A stretch of DNA of 32,942 nucleotides from Bacteroidota bacterium (GCA_023457535.1 JAEWLN010000062.1:1-32942); one strand, 5' to 3'. Numbered from the stretch's first letter, positions 7,584-15,885 are shown. Made by a program: numbers and translations. Notes: generated by a model from the letters alone, not told the origin.

Positions 7584-9245
7584 ATGAACAAACTCGCCGG
7601 CCTCATCTCATTTGTTGCAATCGCCGTTTCGGCACAAGAAAAACCCGATCCTTTTAGCGTTTTTGGCGGACTCGAGTCCAACTCCACGTGGTACATGAAC
7701 GACCCGGGACTCAACGTGGTCCATCCGGATCCGGCCATCCGGTCCAATAACTATTTGTTCGTCAACGGGAAATACAAAGGATGGACCGCCGGGATCCAGG
7801 TCGAATCCTATGAAGACAAAGCGCTGCTGAACTACAACCCGCGGTACATCGACACCGATGTGGCCACGTATTACGTCCAATACAAAAACGACCAAATCGA
7901 CCTCACGGCCGGTTATTTCTACGAGCAGTTCGGCAGCGGATTGTTGCTCAGAAGCTGGGAAGACCGCCAACTCGGCATCAACAACGCCCTTCGCGGCGGC
8001 CGCGTCGTTTTTACACCCTGGAACTGGCTCAGGATCAAAGGTCTTTACGGACGGCAACGCACCGGATTCACGGTTGCGGATTCGGACATTTACGGCACCG
8101 ATTTCGAATTCGGGCTGTCCGACATCTTTGGGTTTTCAACCACCGAATGGTCCGTTGGGGCAAGCTACGTCGGACGCGATCAGAAAATGGAAACAATCCC
8201 GGATCCTAATTTCCGCGACCGCACCGATGCCTATGCCGCGCGGATTAATTTTGGCCACGGCGGTTTTTACACCTCGGCAGAATACAATTACAAGTCTGAT
8301 GACGCCGTAGTGGAAAAGCAGGACCAGGTGCGCAATAATTTCGTCAAACCCGGTCAGGCGCTGCTTTTCAATCTGGGTTATACACAAAAAGGTTTCGGCA
8401 TTGACGGTACGTTCAGAAGGCTCGAAAACATGAGTTTTTACTCCGAACGCGAAGCGGCCAAGAACGCATTTAACGACCGGATCATCAATTACCTGCCAGG
8501 GTTGACCAAGCAGCAACATTATAACCTGGCCAACATTTATGTCTATCAGGCGCAGCCCGGCGTGGCCATGCCCGATTATACGGTGCTCAAAGCCGGCGAA
8601 ATCGGAGGGCAGGTGGATTTGTTCTACAATTTCAAAAAAGGCAGCGCACTGGGCGGAAAATACGGTACTAAAATCGCGCTCAATTATGCCCAATGGCACG
8701 CGCTTTCAGGCGATTATTATCTGCCGGCCAAGGATTATAAAGTCGATTTTCTCGGATTCGGCGAAAAATATTTCTCTGAGTACAACGTCGAGATCGACAA
8801 GCGCTGGACGGACCGCGTCCACACCATGTTTGCCTACATCCACCAATACAACAACCTCAAACTGGTACAGGAAACCTACGATGTGGTCAATGCCGATGTC
8901 GTTGCGGGCGAAACCACAATAAAATTCGGCAAAGGCCAGTCTGTGCGTGTCGTAGCTGAACACATCTGGGCCGACGCCGACAAAAAGAACTGGGCAGCCG
9001 GGACCGTCGAACTGAACGTCAATCCCAGGCTTTCATTTTACACCAATGACATGTGGAACTACGGCAATGACGACGCTGATGCGCGCAACCATTACTACAA
9101 TTTTGGTACGGCATTCCGCTATAAATCCATTCGCGCAGCCTTGAATTACGGGCGCCAGCGCGGCGGATTGGTCTGTGTTGGAGGGGTTTGCAGATTTGTA
9201 CCTGAAAGTTCCGGATTATCTTTATCGGTTAACGCGGCATTTTAA
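7584..9245 (+). CDS. DUF6029-type outer-membrane beta-barrel protein
   Basis: The 553-residue product has a signal peptide (MNKLAGLISFVAIAVSA) and then a long run of alternating, aromatic-rich amphipathic strands, such as YYVQYKNDQIDLTAGYFYEQFG and RWTDRVHTMFAYIHQYNN, ending in a hydrophobic-aromatic terminus (LSVNAAF) typical of an outer-membrane barrel. The pattern LRSWEDRQLGINNALRGGRV matches what I recall of the Bacteroidota DUF6029 family, whose function is not known to me. The ATG lies one base after the TlpA-like stop, so they form an operon. A pair of cysteines near the end (CVGGVC) could form a disulfide and may link it to the neighbouring redox proteins; this is inference. Confidence 0.8.
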   Translation: MNKLAGLISFVAIAVSAQEKPDPFSVFGGLESNSTWYMNDPGLNVVHPDPAIRSNNYLFVNGKYKGWTAGIQVESYEDKALLNYNPRYIDTDVATYYVQYKNDQIDLTAGYFYEQFGSGLLLRSWEDRQLGINNALRGGRVVFTPWNWLRIKGLYGRQRTGFTVADSDIYGTDFEFGLSDIFGFSTTEWSVGASYVGRDQKMETIPDPNFRDRTDAYAARINFGHGGFYTSAEYNYKSDDAVVEKQDQVRNNFVKPGQALLFNLGYTQKGFGIDGTFRRLENMSFYSEREAAKNAFNDRIINYLPGLTKQQHYNLANIYVYQAQPGVAMPDYTVLKAGEIGGQVDLFYNFKKGSALGGKYGTKIALNYAQWHALSGDYYLPAKDYKVDFLGFGEKYFSEYNVEIDKRWTDRVHTMFAYIHQYNNLKLVQETYDVVNADVVAGETTIKFGKGQSVRVVAEHIWADADKKNWAAGTVELNVNPRLSFYTNDMWNYGNDDADARNHYYNFGTAFRYKSIRAALNYGRQRGGLVCVGGVCRFVPESSGLSLSVNAAF

Positions 9246-9273
9246 AATTAATTTATATATTTGCCGAGCTAAT

Positions 9274-9347
9274 GGGGATGTAGCTCAGTTGGCTAGAGCG
9301 TTTGGCTGGCAGCCAAAAGGTCGTGGGTTCGAGCCCCATCTTCTCCA
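9274..9347 (+). tRNA. tRNA-Ala (anticodon GGC)
   Basis: The 74-base cloverleaf has acceptor GGGGATG with CTTCTCC (one T-T mismatch at 6-67), D arm GCTC/GAGC, anticodon stem TTTGG/CCAAA around loop CTGGCAG giving anticodon GGC, and T arm GTGGG/CCCAT around TTCGAGC. The wobble pair G3-U70, the main alanine identity element, is present. The discriminator is A and the CCA end is not encoded (CAA follows). Confidence 0.95.
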
Positions 9348-9350
9348 CAA

Positions 9351-9382
9351 AATCCTGGACTTCGCGTCCGGGATTTTTTTTT
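9351..9382 (+). terminator. Intrinsic terminator after tRNA-Ala
   Basis: AATCCTGGAC (9351-9360) pairs over ten positions, with one G-T wobble, with GTCCGGGATT (9366-9375) around loop TTCGC, and runs into a T tract to 9382. It starts three bases after the tRNA. Confidence 0.88.
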
Positions 9383-9397
9383 GTGGTTGTTTTGGTT

Positions 9398-9514
9398 GGG
9401 CGTGCCGGCGCATCGTACACCCGTTTCAAAGGGAAAAATCGCGGCGCCGTCGGGCTATCCGTTGCAATCTTTTGCCGCTGCGCGCAAAAGGATTTCCACT
9501 GCTATCCCTCACGC
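9398..9514 (+). repeat. Dispersed flavobacterial repeat, copy 2
   Basis: Same orientation as copy 1 and similar length (117 against 119 bases), with shared blocks GGGCGT, GCCGTCGGGCTATCC and CTGCTATCCCTCACGC. The inner part forms a hairpin: AATCTTTTGC (from 9466) against GCAAAAGGATT with a single bulged base. It lies after the tRNA terminator and before the PPC-domain gene. A reading frame passes through it but has no protein-like features. Confidence 0.6.
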
Positions 9515-9606
9515 GAACATTCTCCGTTACAGCATGGTCCGGATTAAAAAGGCGTTTTTAACACGCCAGTCACCGCACAAATCGTAACTTAGGGAAAAAC
9601 CGCGTT

Positions 9607-10104
9607 ATGAAATACTTTTTACTGTTTTTGGTATTGGCCACCTTTTCCGGCCACGCGCAAGCCACCGTTTCCAAGCGTTACACCAAAGTGCCAAACGGCT
9701 ACCTGATGGTGCTGCGGCGGGGCGACGATTTATTCCGGGAACTCGAAAAGCTGGCTTCCCAGGAACAAATTCCGTCGGCCAATTTTACCGGGATGGGCTT
9801 TGCCGGAGCCATCCGCTTTGGGTTCTATAATTTTGAAACGAAAAAATTCGAACCGCGCGATTTCCAAAAAATGGAGCTTGCGAGCCTCAACGGCACGATC
9901 GGGAAACAAAAAGGATCGGTTTCCATTCACGCGCATGGCGTGGTGACGGGACGCGACTTCAAAGCCTACGGCGGTCACATCCTTTCGGCCACTGTTGGAA
10001 CGGGATCGATGGAAATCATGGTTTTAGTGCACGATAAAACATTTGAGCGCCAATTCGATTCCACAATCGGCGCCAATGTTTTATGTCTTGAAAACTGTAA
10101 GTGA
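9607..10104 (+). CDS. Exported PPC/DUF296-domain protein
   Basis: The 165-residue product contains one PPC (DUF296) domain at about 30-160: GYLMVLRRGDDL, the core GMGFAGAIRFGFYN, then SIHAHGVVTGRDFKAYGGHILSA, in which His108, His110 and His124 are the metal-binding positions of bacterial PPC proteins. PPC domains are trimeric and best known from plant AT-hook proteins and from cytoplasmic bacterial proteins of unknown role. Here the domain follows an N-terminal signal peptide (MKYFLLFLVLATFSGHAQA), so it should be periplasmic and cannot be a DNA-binding protein in the usual sense. Its stop is five bases from the stop of the convergent lipoprotein gene. Metal storage or an enzymatic role is possible but unproven. 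Confidence 0.85.
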   Translation: MKYFLLFLVLATFSGHAQATVSKRYTKVPNGYLMVLRRGDDLFRELEKLASQEQIPSANFTGMGFAGAIRFGFYNFETKKFEPRDFQKMELASLNGTIGKQKGSVSIHAHGVVTGRDFKAYGGHILSATVGTGSMEIMVLVHDKTFERQFDSTIGANVLCLENCK

Positions 10105-10109
10105 AAGCC

Positions 10110-10673
10110 TTATTTCGCGTCGGCTTTGGGATCGCTGACGGTGATTTCTGTTGCTTTGGGTTCCACTTTGACGTTGTCGGTCGGTTTGGAATTAAGTGGT
10201 GCGCCTACGGCAATATCACATCGGTGACCCGGTTGCCCGTGCGCCGGATTCATACCCGGAGCGGTGGCCGTAGTCGCCGCTGGAGGCTGCAACATCGCCG
10301 GCGCCTGTGTTGGCGTCATTTTAACGGCCTGGCCGCCCTGGTTCGGATTGATCGTCATGGCAGGTTGACTGGCCATTTTAGCAGGGGAATTGAGCGGCGC
10401 GCCCACTGCAATGTCGCAGCGGTGGCCCGGTTGCCCGTGTGCAGGGTTCATTCCCGGAGCTGTTGATGTGGCTTGGGTTGGCGCAGGGGCCGGAGCGTTC
10501 ATGGGTGTGCCGGCAGGTGTCATCGCCGCAGCGGCCGCAGCTGCATTGGCATCGACGTCGGCAGTGGTGGCGGCAACAGGTGTGGCAGAAGCTTCCTGAG
10601 GCTCGAGGTCTTTTTTGCAAGCGCCCAAAACAAGCGTTATCGACAGGAGGGAAAGAAGGTGTTTCGCGTTCAT
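10110..10673 (-). CDS. Low-complexity lipoprotein with two identical Cys/His-containing blocks
   Basis: The 187-residue product has a lipoprotein signal ending LGAC (Cys19) and an Ala/Pro/Thr-rich, probably disordered chain. Within it a 26-residue block occurs twice without change, at residues 71-96 and 137-162; its core is HGQPGHRCDIAVGAPL. Each block has one Cys and two His, which could bind metal or heme or act as a peptide ligand. I recall the same short motif in other Bacteroidota exported proteins but know no function. A -7 promoter box lies at 10697-10704. The two DNA copies differ at 14 of 78 positions, all silent, so the block is under strong protein-level selection. Confidence 0.8.
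   Translation of the reverse strand: MNAKHLLSLLSITLVLGACKKDLEPQEASATPVAATTADVDANAAAAAAAMTPAGTPMNAPAPAPTQATSTAPGMNPAHGQPGHRCDIAVGAPLNSPAKMASQPAMTINPNQGGQAVKMTPTQAPAMLQPPAATTATAPGMNPAHGQPGHRCDIAVGAPLNSKPTDNVKVEPKATEITVSDPKADAK
10188..10265 (-). repeat. Second copy of the 26-residue block in the lipoprotein
   Basis: Encodes residues 137-162, identical in protein sequence to residues 71-96. It differs from the other DNA copy at 14 third-codon positions, so this is an old duplication kept by selection. Confidence 0.9.
10386..10463 (-). repeat. First copy of the 26-residue block in the lipoprotein
   Basis: Encodes residues 71-96; the partner is at 10188-10265. Confidence 0.9.
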
Positions 10674-10696
10674 TTGGTTCGATTTTTTACAGAACT

Positions 10697-10704
10697 CAAA
10701 TATA
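10697..10704 (-). promoter_or_regulatory. -7 promoter box of the repeat lipoprotein
   Basis: Minus-strand TATATTTG matches TAnnTTTG exactly and lies 23 bases before the ATG at 10673. No well-spaced TTG was found upstream. Confidence 0.55.
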
Positions 10705-10750
10705 GCGGTTTAATTCGTTAATCCTACCTGAACCCCAATTTTCAGGTGTT

Positions 10751-10775
10751 AAAAAAGCGACCCGAAGTCGCTTTT
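10751..10775. terminator. Intrinsic terminator, possibly two-way
   Basis: AGCGAC and GTCGCT arms flank CCGAA, with A and T tracts on either side. On the minus strand it ends the Lys/Ala-rich gene whose stop is at 10780. Confidence 0.8.
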
Positions 10776-10779
10776 GATG

Positions 10780-11079
10780 TTATTTGTCGGCTGCCTTTGC
10801 GGCCTTGTCTTCCACTTTGGTTGCTGCACGGTTCAGGTCCTGTCGGACCTCTTTGGTGGCAGCTACTTTTTTCTTGTGCACTTCGCGCGCTTTGTTATCG
10901 ACCTTATTGGCGGTGCGCTCGATGGCGTTGCTGGTTTTTTCGGCGGCTTTTTCCGTTTCGTCGGCTACTTTACCGGCCGTCCTTTTGGCATCCTGCCGTG
11001 CCTTGTCGGCTTTGCTGTCCTGCGCGTACAATCCTATCGAAAGCAACAACGCTGCTCCTAAAAACAATAGCTTTTTCAT
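10780..11079 (-). CDS. Exported Lys/Ala-rich helical protein
   Basis: The 99-residue product has a signal peptide (MKKLLFLGAALLLSIGLYAQ) and then about 79 residues built almost only of Lys, Ala, Asp, Glu, Thr, Arg and Val, with a heptad-like rhythm such as KVADETEKAAEKTSNAIERT. This predicts one long amphipathic helix or coiled coil without a fixed core, similar in character to late-embryogenesis-abundant or apolipoprotein-like proteins. Cys is absent. It is probably periplasmic or surface-associated; a protective or envelope-binding role is only a guess. It has its own terminator. The ATG is supported by a clean signal peptide. Confidence 0.72.
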   Translation of the reverse strand: MKKLLFLGAALLLSIGLYAQDSKADKARQDAKRTAGKVADETEKAAEKTSNAIERTANKVDNKAREVHKKKVAATKEVRQDLNRAATKVEDKAAKAADK

Positions 11080-11176
11080 AATGTTCTCATTTATGGTTCG
11101 TCAGCCTTTTGACTGTTTGGTAAAGTTACGCTTGCGACCGGGATATCGGTTTCAGAATTTCGTTCAAATGTTCTAA

Positions 11177-14100
11177 TTAAAAATAGGCACGCAACTGTAC
11201 GCTTCCGGTGTGTACCGCAGGGCTCGTTTCGCTTTTCCTGCCCTGGTAATTGACGTTGACGTCCAGGTACTGCGTCAGGTTTTTTTGTACGAGCAGGCGC
11301 CAGGTCATGTTCTGGCCGGGCTGCAAACCTTCGAGCATCTGAAATGCAGCCGGGGTAAGCGGGTTGCCCGTGAATTTGTTCTGGTACAAAGAGAACTCGC
11401 CGTTCAGCGTCAATTTTTTCTGGCTCGCATACGAAAAGGACGTCCCTACGCGCGTTTGCTTCAACAATTCGCGCCCGGCCATCGTATTTTGCTTGTCCTT
11501 GAATTCGCCGAACACATCCCATGACGCATTTTGGGAGAACAAATACGAGATCTTGGGCGACCACTGGTAGGCGTCAACGCTGTAATTGCGCGACTCGAAA
11601 TTTTCGGCAAATGTGCTTGTTCTGAACGTTTGCGCGAGAAAGCCAAACAGCCAGGTTTTGCGGTACAAATGGGCATATTGCAACTGGTGTGAGCGGTTGT
11701 CGCTTTGCTGCGATCCGGTCGAAAGCAGGTTTTTGGCACGGCTGTCCAGGTAGGTATACGTAACGGAATGATGCTGCTTGCCGCGGTTGTAAAATAAGCT
11801 GTTCCGAATGGCTGTACTGAGCCCTAGTAAATCCTCATCGCGCGAAGACCCAAACGGATTCAGGTCGAAATTGTCGCCGTCGCGCCGGATTTTCCGGTCG
11901 ATCAAGTACGAGGTCTGGTTGTAAAAATAGGACAAGACTTTGAGCAGTCCGGTCTTGTTTTGCCACTGCTGCAGATTGAGCGTCAGCGATTCTGAGAATT
12001 TGTTCTGGTGCGTTTTGAGAAACACCTGGTTGGGCAAAAACACGCGGATGTATTTGGCCTGATCCGGAAACGGCGCGACTTCAAATTCCTGCAATTCCTG
12101 CACGCCGTTGCCGTTGTAGTCGTTCCACATGTAAACGCCCTGGCCCGGTTCTACTTCAAGGTAAGTGAATTCCTGTTGCGCAATCGTCCCCGATGAATTC
12201 TCATACGCTGTCGTGGTTTGGATCAGCTGGTCAAAAAACCGGTCGTTGTACAAAATGCGCGAGTTCAGCGACGGTTCGGCGGCGAGCAACGGATCGGTAA
12301 AAACCAGATTGCGGTAATTCACAAATACCGTCAGGTCACTTTTTTCAGTTTGCACAAGCCGCGACCGCATATAATACGAATTCGATCGGTTCACGCGCTG
12401 TAAAAGGCCGTTCTGCAAACTGTCGTTGGCGCGGTTCAGATAGCCAAGTTCCACGAACACTTTGGTCGAATCCCCACGGCCCGCAAATGCGCCGTATTCG
12501 AAAAAGCGTTGGCTGATCGTCGAAAATTCATGGGTCGCCTTGATCTTCTCCTGGTTGTCCTCGAGCCGCACTGAGGCGCCCACCCAATTTTTGCCAAAAT
12601 GATAGCGCGCCTGGGTTTGATTGCGCGCAAATTGCGAACGCGAAGCCGTCGCATCGCTTTTCATAAAGCTGCCGGTTTGCTGGATGTTCCACTTTTCGAG
12701 TTTGAACAAGCCGTTTACAAGGTGCCGGTTGCCGGAAAAATACTGTGCAAAATCAAGGTTCTCGTACTGATAGGTAAGTTCGCCTTTTTCCGGCAGCTTG
12801 AAGTTCATCCCCGATACGAGGAAACTTTGGTTGCCAACCGAGGTCGACGTCAAATTCCAGTCGCGGTCAAATTCAATGTTGAACAAGCGCTCGATGGTGC
12901 GGAATTCCTTTTGAACGAACTGGTAGTTCGCAAATCCGTCGATATGCCATTTGCCCGTGAACAACCGTTGGCGTGCGTTGATTTTGCCGGCAAGTCCCTG
13001 GTTGTCGTTGTCGCCGATCGGGGAAAACAAATTCAGGTCGTTGTTGGAAATGCCGAGTTCAAAATCCACATTTGTCTTTTCAGACGGTTTATATTGGCCC
13101 ATCACGGTCGCGATCTGGATTTTTGTAGGCGGTACCAACCGCGTAATGGGCTCGTAATTGCCCTGCGGAATACCGTCTACGGGCGGCACAAATTCAAAAA
13201 TCCGCCCTACGGCTGCCGCGTTCGAAAGCACGTAATTGCCCTGGTTGTTCCCCACCGGCGTAAAGCGCACATTGTACAGCACATCGGTTGGATTATTGGA
13301 ATACTCGAAAACTTCCACGCCGCCAAGGGCTATTTTCCGGTACAAAATCTTGTTCTCAGAGTAGCTGTCCGGATAAGCCGACGGCGCGGTCATCAGCTGC
13401 GGATCATCGCCTGCGTTTTGCAGTATCGTAGCTTGTTCGGGTGAAAGGTTTTGCTGTAACGGCTGGTTTTTGACATCGTTCTCCGAGTATATATAAGTGC
13501 CGATGTTCCAATCCTCGCGCTCGTGCGATGCGCCAAAATACGTCACAAACCGCGTGTAATTGCGGTCAGAGAATTGGTACTCCACGTTGATGCGCATCTC
13601 GGAGGTAATCGGGAACAGCGAGGTAAAAACGATCTCCCCGGCGTTGTAATCGATGATGTAATCGTTATTTTCCCCGCGCTTGAGCAGGATTCCGTTCACA
13701 TAGACGCGCTCTGATCCTGAAATCACAAGAATGAACAGCTCGCCGTTGGAACCGCGCAATTTGTACGGTCCCTGATTGCCTTCCTGCCCGATGAAATTGC
13801 TGCGCGCATATTGCCCGCGTACGAGTGCCGCCGACGCAAAGACGTTGGTGCGGTTGCCTTCTTTTCCGAAATTAAAACTCGTTGCAAGACCCTGGACTTT
13901 TTTGTTGAAATTCAGAAAACGCGATTTGCGGTTCTCAAGAAACAAGTCGCCTGCGCGGATGTTCCATTTGTCGCTGAACAATTCGATAAAAATCTGGTCA
14001 AATTCATCGAGTTTTTGGGAATAGCCGCCGTCCTGAAGCGGAATGTTGCTGTCTTGTATGGAAGCGCGAAGGCTGACTTTGTCCGATATTTTTCCTGTGA

Positions 14101-14584
14101 TCTGCAAATCGAGATTGGAATTGACCACGGCGTTCTGGTTGTTGCCGATGGTAACGCCGCGCGTAATGCTGCCCGAGGTGTCCAAGCCTTCAAATGGCGT
14201 GAATCGCCTGGCCGGATCCTCGGAAACGCGGTAGAGTGATTTGCCCGATTCCACAACGCGCCGCTGGTCGTAAATGCGGTAGGTTTTGGTCAAAAAATCG
14301 GGGAATCTGAGGTATTCCACGGTCATCGTATCGGAGGCCATCGGATCGTTTTGGCGCAATACAAGCGCAGCTTTGGGGAAATCGATGTGGTACAATGCAG
14401 TGTCGAGGGCTTGTCCGCTTTTGTCAAGCAATCGGAAAAAGGACGGATTTATACTGGCCGAATCGATGCGGATCGTATCGCGCGATGCTGCGAATTTCCG
14501 GGTTTGATAAAGCGTATCGGCCTGCTGTCCCCGAAGTGCGGAAACCCACAGCAATAGCAGCCAGAAAAGTAGTTTTTGCAACAT
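11177..14584 (-). CDS. Very large outer-membrane beta-strand protein, conserved in Bacteroidota
   Basis: The product has 1135 residues from the preferred ATG at 14584, which starts a good signal peptide (MLQKLLFWLLLLWVSALRGQ); an ATG at 14608 would add eight polar residues. After an N-terminal region, the block SGSITRGVTIGNNQNAVV and the following stretch up to RAGDLFLENRKSRFLNFNKK are very characteristic, and I recall them as near-invariant across Bacteroidota proteins with no assigned function. The rest alternates polar and aromatic residues in amphipathic strands and ends in LRAYF, as in outer-membrane barrels. DYNGNGVQELQE, deep in the chain, resembles a calcium-binding loop. It is not a TonB receptor: no plug domain or TonB box was found. 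It has its own -7 box, and is divergent from a cytochrome gene. Confidence 0.8.
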   Translation of the reverse strand: MLQKLLFWLLLLWVSALRGQQADTLYQTRKFAASRDTIRIDSASINPSFFRLLDKSGQALDTALYHIDFPKAALVLRQNDPMASDTMTVEYLRFPDFLTKTYRIYDQRRVVESGKSLYRVSEDPARRFTPFEGLDTSGSITRGVTIGNNQNAVVNSNLDLQITGKISDKVSLRASIQDSNIPLQDGGYSQKLDEFDQIFIELFSDKWNIRAGDLFLENRKSRFLNFNKKVQGLATSFNFGKEGNRTNVFASAALVRGQYARSNFIGQEGNQGPYKLRGSNGELFILVISGSERVYVNGILLKRGENNDYIIDYNAGEIVFTSLFPITSEMRINVEYQFSDRNYTRFVTYFGASHEREDWNIGTYIYSENDVKNQPLQQNLSPEQATILQNAGDDPQLMTAPSAYPDSYSENKILYRKIALGGVEVFEYSNNPTDVLYNVRFTPVGNNQGNYVLSNAAAVGRIFEFVPPVDGIPQGNYEPITRLVPPTKIQIATVMGQYKPSEKTNVDFELGISNNDLNLFSPIGDNDNQGLAGKINARQRLFTGKWHIDGFANYQFVQKEFRTIERLFNIEFDRDWNLTSTSVGNQSFLVSGMNFKLPEKGELTYQYENLDFAQYFSGNRHLVNGLFKLEKWNIQQTGSFMKSDATASRSQFARNQTQARYHFGKNWVGASVRLEDNQEKIKATHEFSTISQRFFEYGAFAGRGDSTKVFVELGYLNRANDSLQNGLLQRVNRSNSYYMRSRLVQTEKSDLTVFVNYRNLVFTDPLLAAEPSLNSRILYNDRFFDQLIQTTTAYENSSGTIAQQEFTYLEVEPGQGVYMWNDYNGNGVQELQEFEVAPFPDQAKYIRVFLPNQVFLKTHQNKFSESLTLNLQQWQNKTGLLKVLSYFYNQTSYLIDRKIRRDGDNFDLNPFGSSRDEDLLGLSTAIRNSLFYNRGKQHHSVTYTYLDSRAKNLLSTGSQQSDNRSHQLQYAHLYRKTWLFGFLAQTFRTSTFAENFESRNYSVDAYQWSPKISYLFSQNASWDVFGEFKDKQNTMAGRELLKQTRVGTSFSYASQKKLTLNGEFSLYQNKFTGNPLTPAAFQMLEGLQPGQNMTWRLLVQKNLTQYLDVNVNYQGRKSETSPAVHTGSVQLRAYF

Positions 14585-14605
14585 ATCGGTATAACGCCCA
14601 GAGTC

Positions 14606-14613
14606 CAAATGTA
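14606..14613 (-). promoter_or_regulatory. -7 promoter box of the large outer-membrane protein
   Basis: Minus-strand TACATTTG matches TAnnTTTG and lies 21 bases before the ATG at 14584. It overlaps the codon of the alternative start at 14608, which argues for the shorter start. Confidence 0.55.
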
Positions 14614-14690
14614 GTGTATTTGGCGCAGAATGTTTGCGCGGGCGGCGGCGTTAAAATTTCGCCGTGCAATCCAACATTCATTTAAATTGT

Positions 14691-14698
14691 TATTTTTG
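14691..14698 (+). promoter_or_regulatory. -7 promoter box of the diheme cytochrome gene
   Basis: TATTTTTG matches TAnnTTTG and lies 23 bases before the ATG at 14722. It has the same sequence as the box at 4477-4484. Confidence 0.55.
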
Positions 14699-14721
14699 TA
14701 AACCAACTCCAAAAACATCAC

Positions 14722-15822
14722 ATGAAACACTTTACGCATTTGCGCCTCTGGGCGTTAGGTTTAATGGCCGTTTCGATCGCTTCTTGTTCGGGAAGCGACG
14801 ACGAGCAGTACATGATCGTGCCGCCGGCCCCAGAATCTCCGGTAGTGGTCGACCTGACACAGGTGCCGTACGACAAACTGTCTGATTACCAATTTTTTGA
14901 AGGCGATTTAAAAGACCAGAAACCTGCTTATGGCGTACTTCCGTACCAGCCTGCAAGTCAGTTGTTCACCGATTATGCTGAAAAAAAGCGTTTTTTGTGG
15001 TTGCCCAAAAACACCAAGGCAACGTATAATTCAGATGGAACTGTTTTGGAATTGCCTGTCGGGGCGGCGCTGATCAAGACCTTTTACTACAATCGCGTCC
15101 AGCCTTCCAATACAACCAAGATCATTGAGACACGCGTGATGATCCGAAAGGAATCGGGGTGGATCTTTGCAGAATATGTGTGGAATGACGCACAGACCGA
15201 AGCGATGCTTACACCGGGCGGCACCAACGTAGCGATCAGCTGGCTTGACCACAACGACATTGCCAAATCGACGAACTATCACATCCCGAACGAATCGGAG
15301 TGTTTTACCTGCCATAACATTGATGAAGCGGAGGTTCCGATAGGCATCAAGCCGCAAAACCTGAACTGGGATTACGCCTATGCGTCGGGGAGCCAGAACC
15401 AGCTGCAAAAGCTGATCGAGTTTGGTTATCTGGAAGATGCATTGCCTGAAAATATCGTATCGACCGTTGATTTTACCGATGCCAGCAAGCCGCTTGAATT
15501 GCGCGCGCGTTCGTACTTTGACAGCAACTGTGCGCATTGCCATCAGGACGGCGGGCATGCCGAAAGTTATGCGCTGCGCTTTCCGTTCAGCCAGACCGTG
15601 GACCGCGCCAAAATGGGCGTTTGCGTATCCTTCAATCATTTTGTTCCGGGTTTCAGCGGCCGGTTGGTCACGCCAGGCGACATTACGCGTTCCATGGTGT
15701 ATTTCCGTCTCACTACGGACGAGCCGAACCTGATGATGCCTTATCTGGGCCGCACGATGCAGCATGACGAGGCCGTTTCGCTTGTCGCAGATTGGATCAA
15801 TTCTGTCACCGATTGCCCGTAA
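14722..15822 (+). CDS. Diheme c-type cytochrome lipoprotein, SO2930-like
   Basis: The 366-residue product has a lipoprotein signal ending SIASC (Cys22) and two c-type heme sites: CFTCH at 194-198 and CAHCH at 270-274. The N-terminal block YDKLSDYQFFEGDLKDQKPA and GVLPYQPASQLFTDYAEKKRFLWLP match what I recall of the SO2930 family of heme proteins, in which the first region is a beta domain and the second a cytochrome-like domain. It is expected in the periplasm, anchored to a membrane; the electron partners are unknown. A strong two-way terminator follows at 15839-15866. It is divergent from the large outer-membrane gene, and each has its own promoter box. Confidence 0.82.
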   Translation: MKHFTHLRLWALGLMAVSIASCSGSDDEQYMIVPPAPESPVVVDLTQVPYDKLSDYQFFEGDLKDQKPAYGVLPYQPASQLFTDYAEKKRFLWLPKNTKATYNSDGTVLELPVGAALIKTFYYNRVQPSNTTKIIETRVMIRKESGWIFAEYVWNDAQTEAMLTPGGTNVAISWLDHNDIAKSTNYHIPNESECFTCHNIDEAEVPIGIKPQNLNWDYAYASGSQNQLQKLIEFGYLEDALPENIVSTVDFTDASKPLELRARSYFDSNCAHCHQDGGHAESYALRFPFSQTVDRAKMGVCVSFNHFVPGFSGRLVTPGDITRSMVYFRLTTDEPNLMMPYLGRTMQHDEAVSLVADWINSVTDCP

Positions 15823-15838
15823 ACTCAAACTATAATTA

Positions 15839-15866
15839 AAAAGCCCCGCTTCTTTGCGGGGCTTTT
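15839..15866. terminator. Two-way intrinsic terminator
   Basis: GCCCCGC (15843-15849) and GCGGGGC (15856-15862) pair perfectly around TTCTTT, with A5 before and T4 after, so it can end both the cytochrome gene and the convergent T9SS gene. Confidence 0.9.
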
Positions 15867-15885
15867 CATTTTTCGGATATCGGAA

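Noticed and set aside
9175..9561. A frame reading through tRNA-Ala and its terminator
   Set aside because: It overlaps a well-formed tRNA, a terminator and a dispersed repeat.
11177..14584. TonB-dependent receptor
   Set aside because: No plug domain or TonB box could be seen despite the barrel-like strands.
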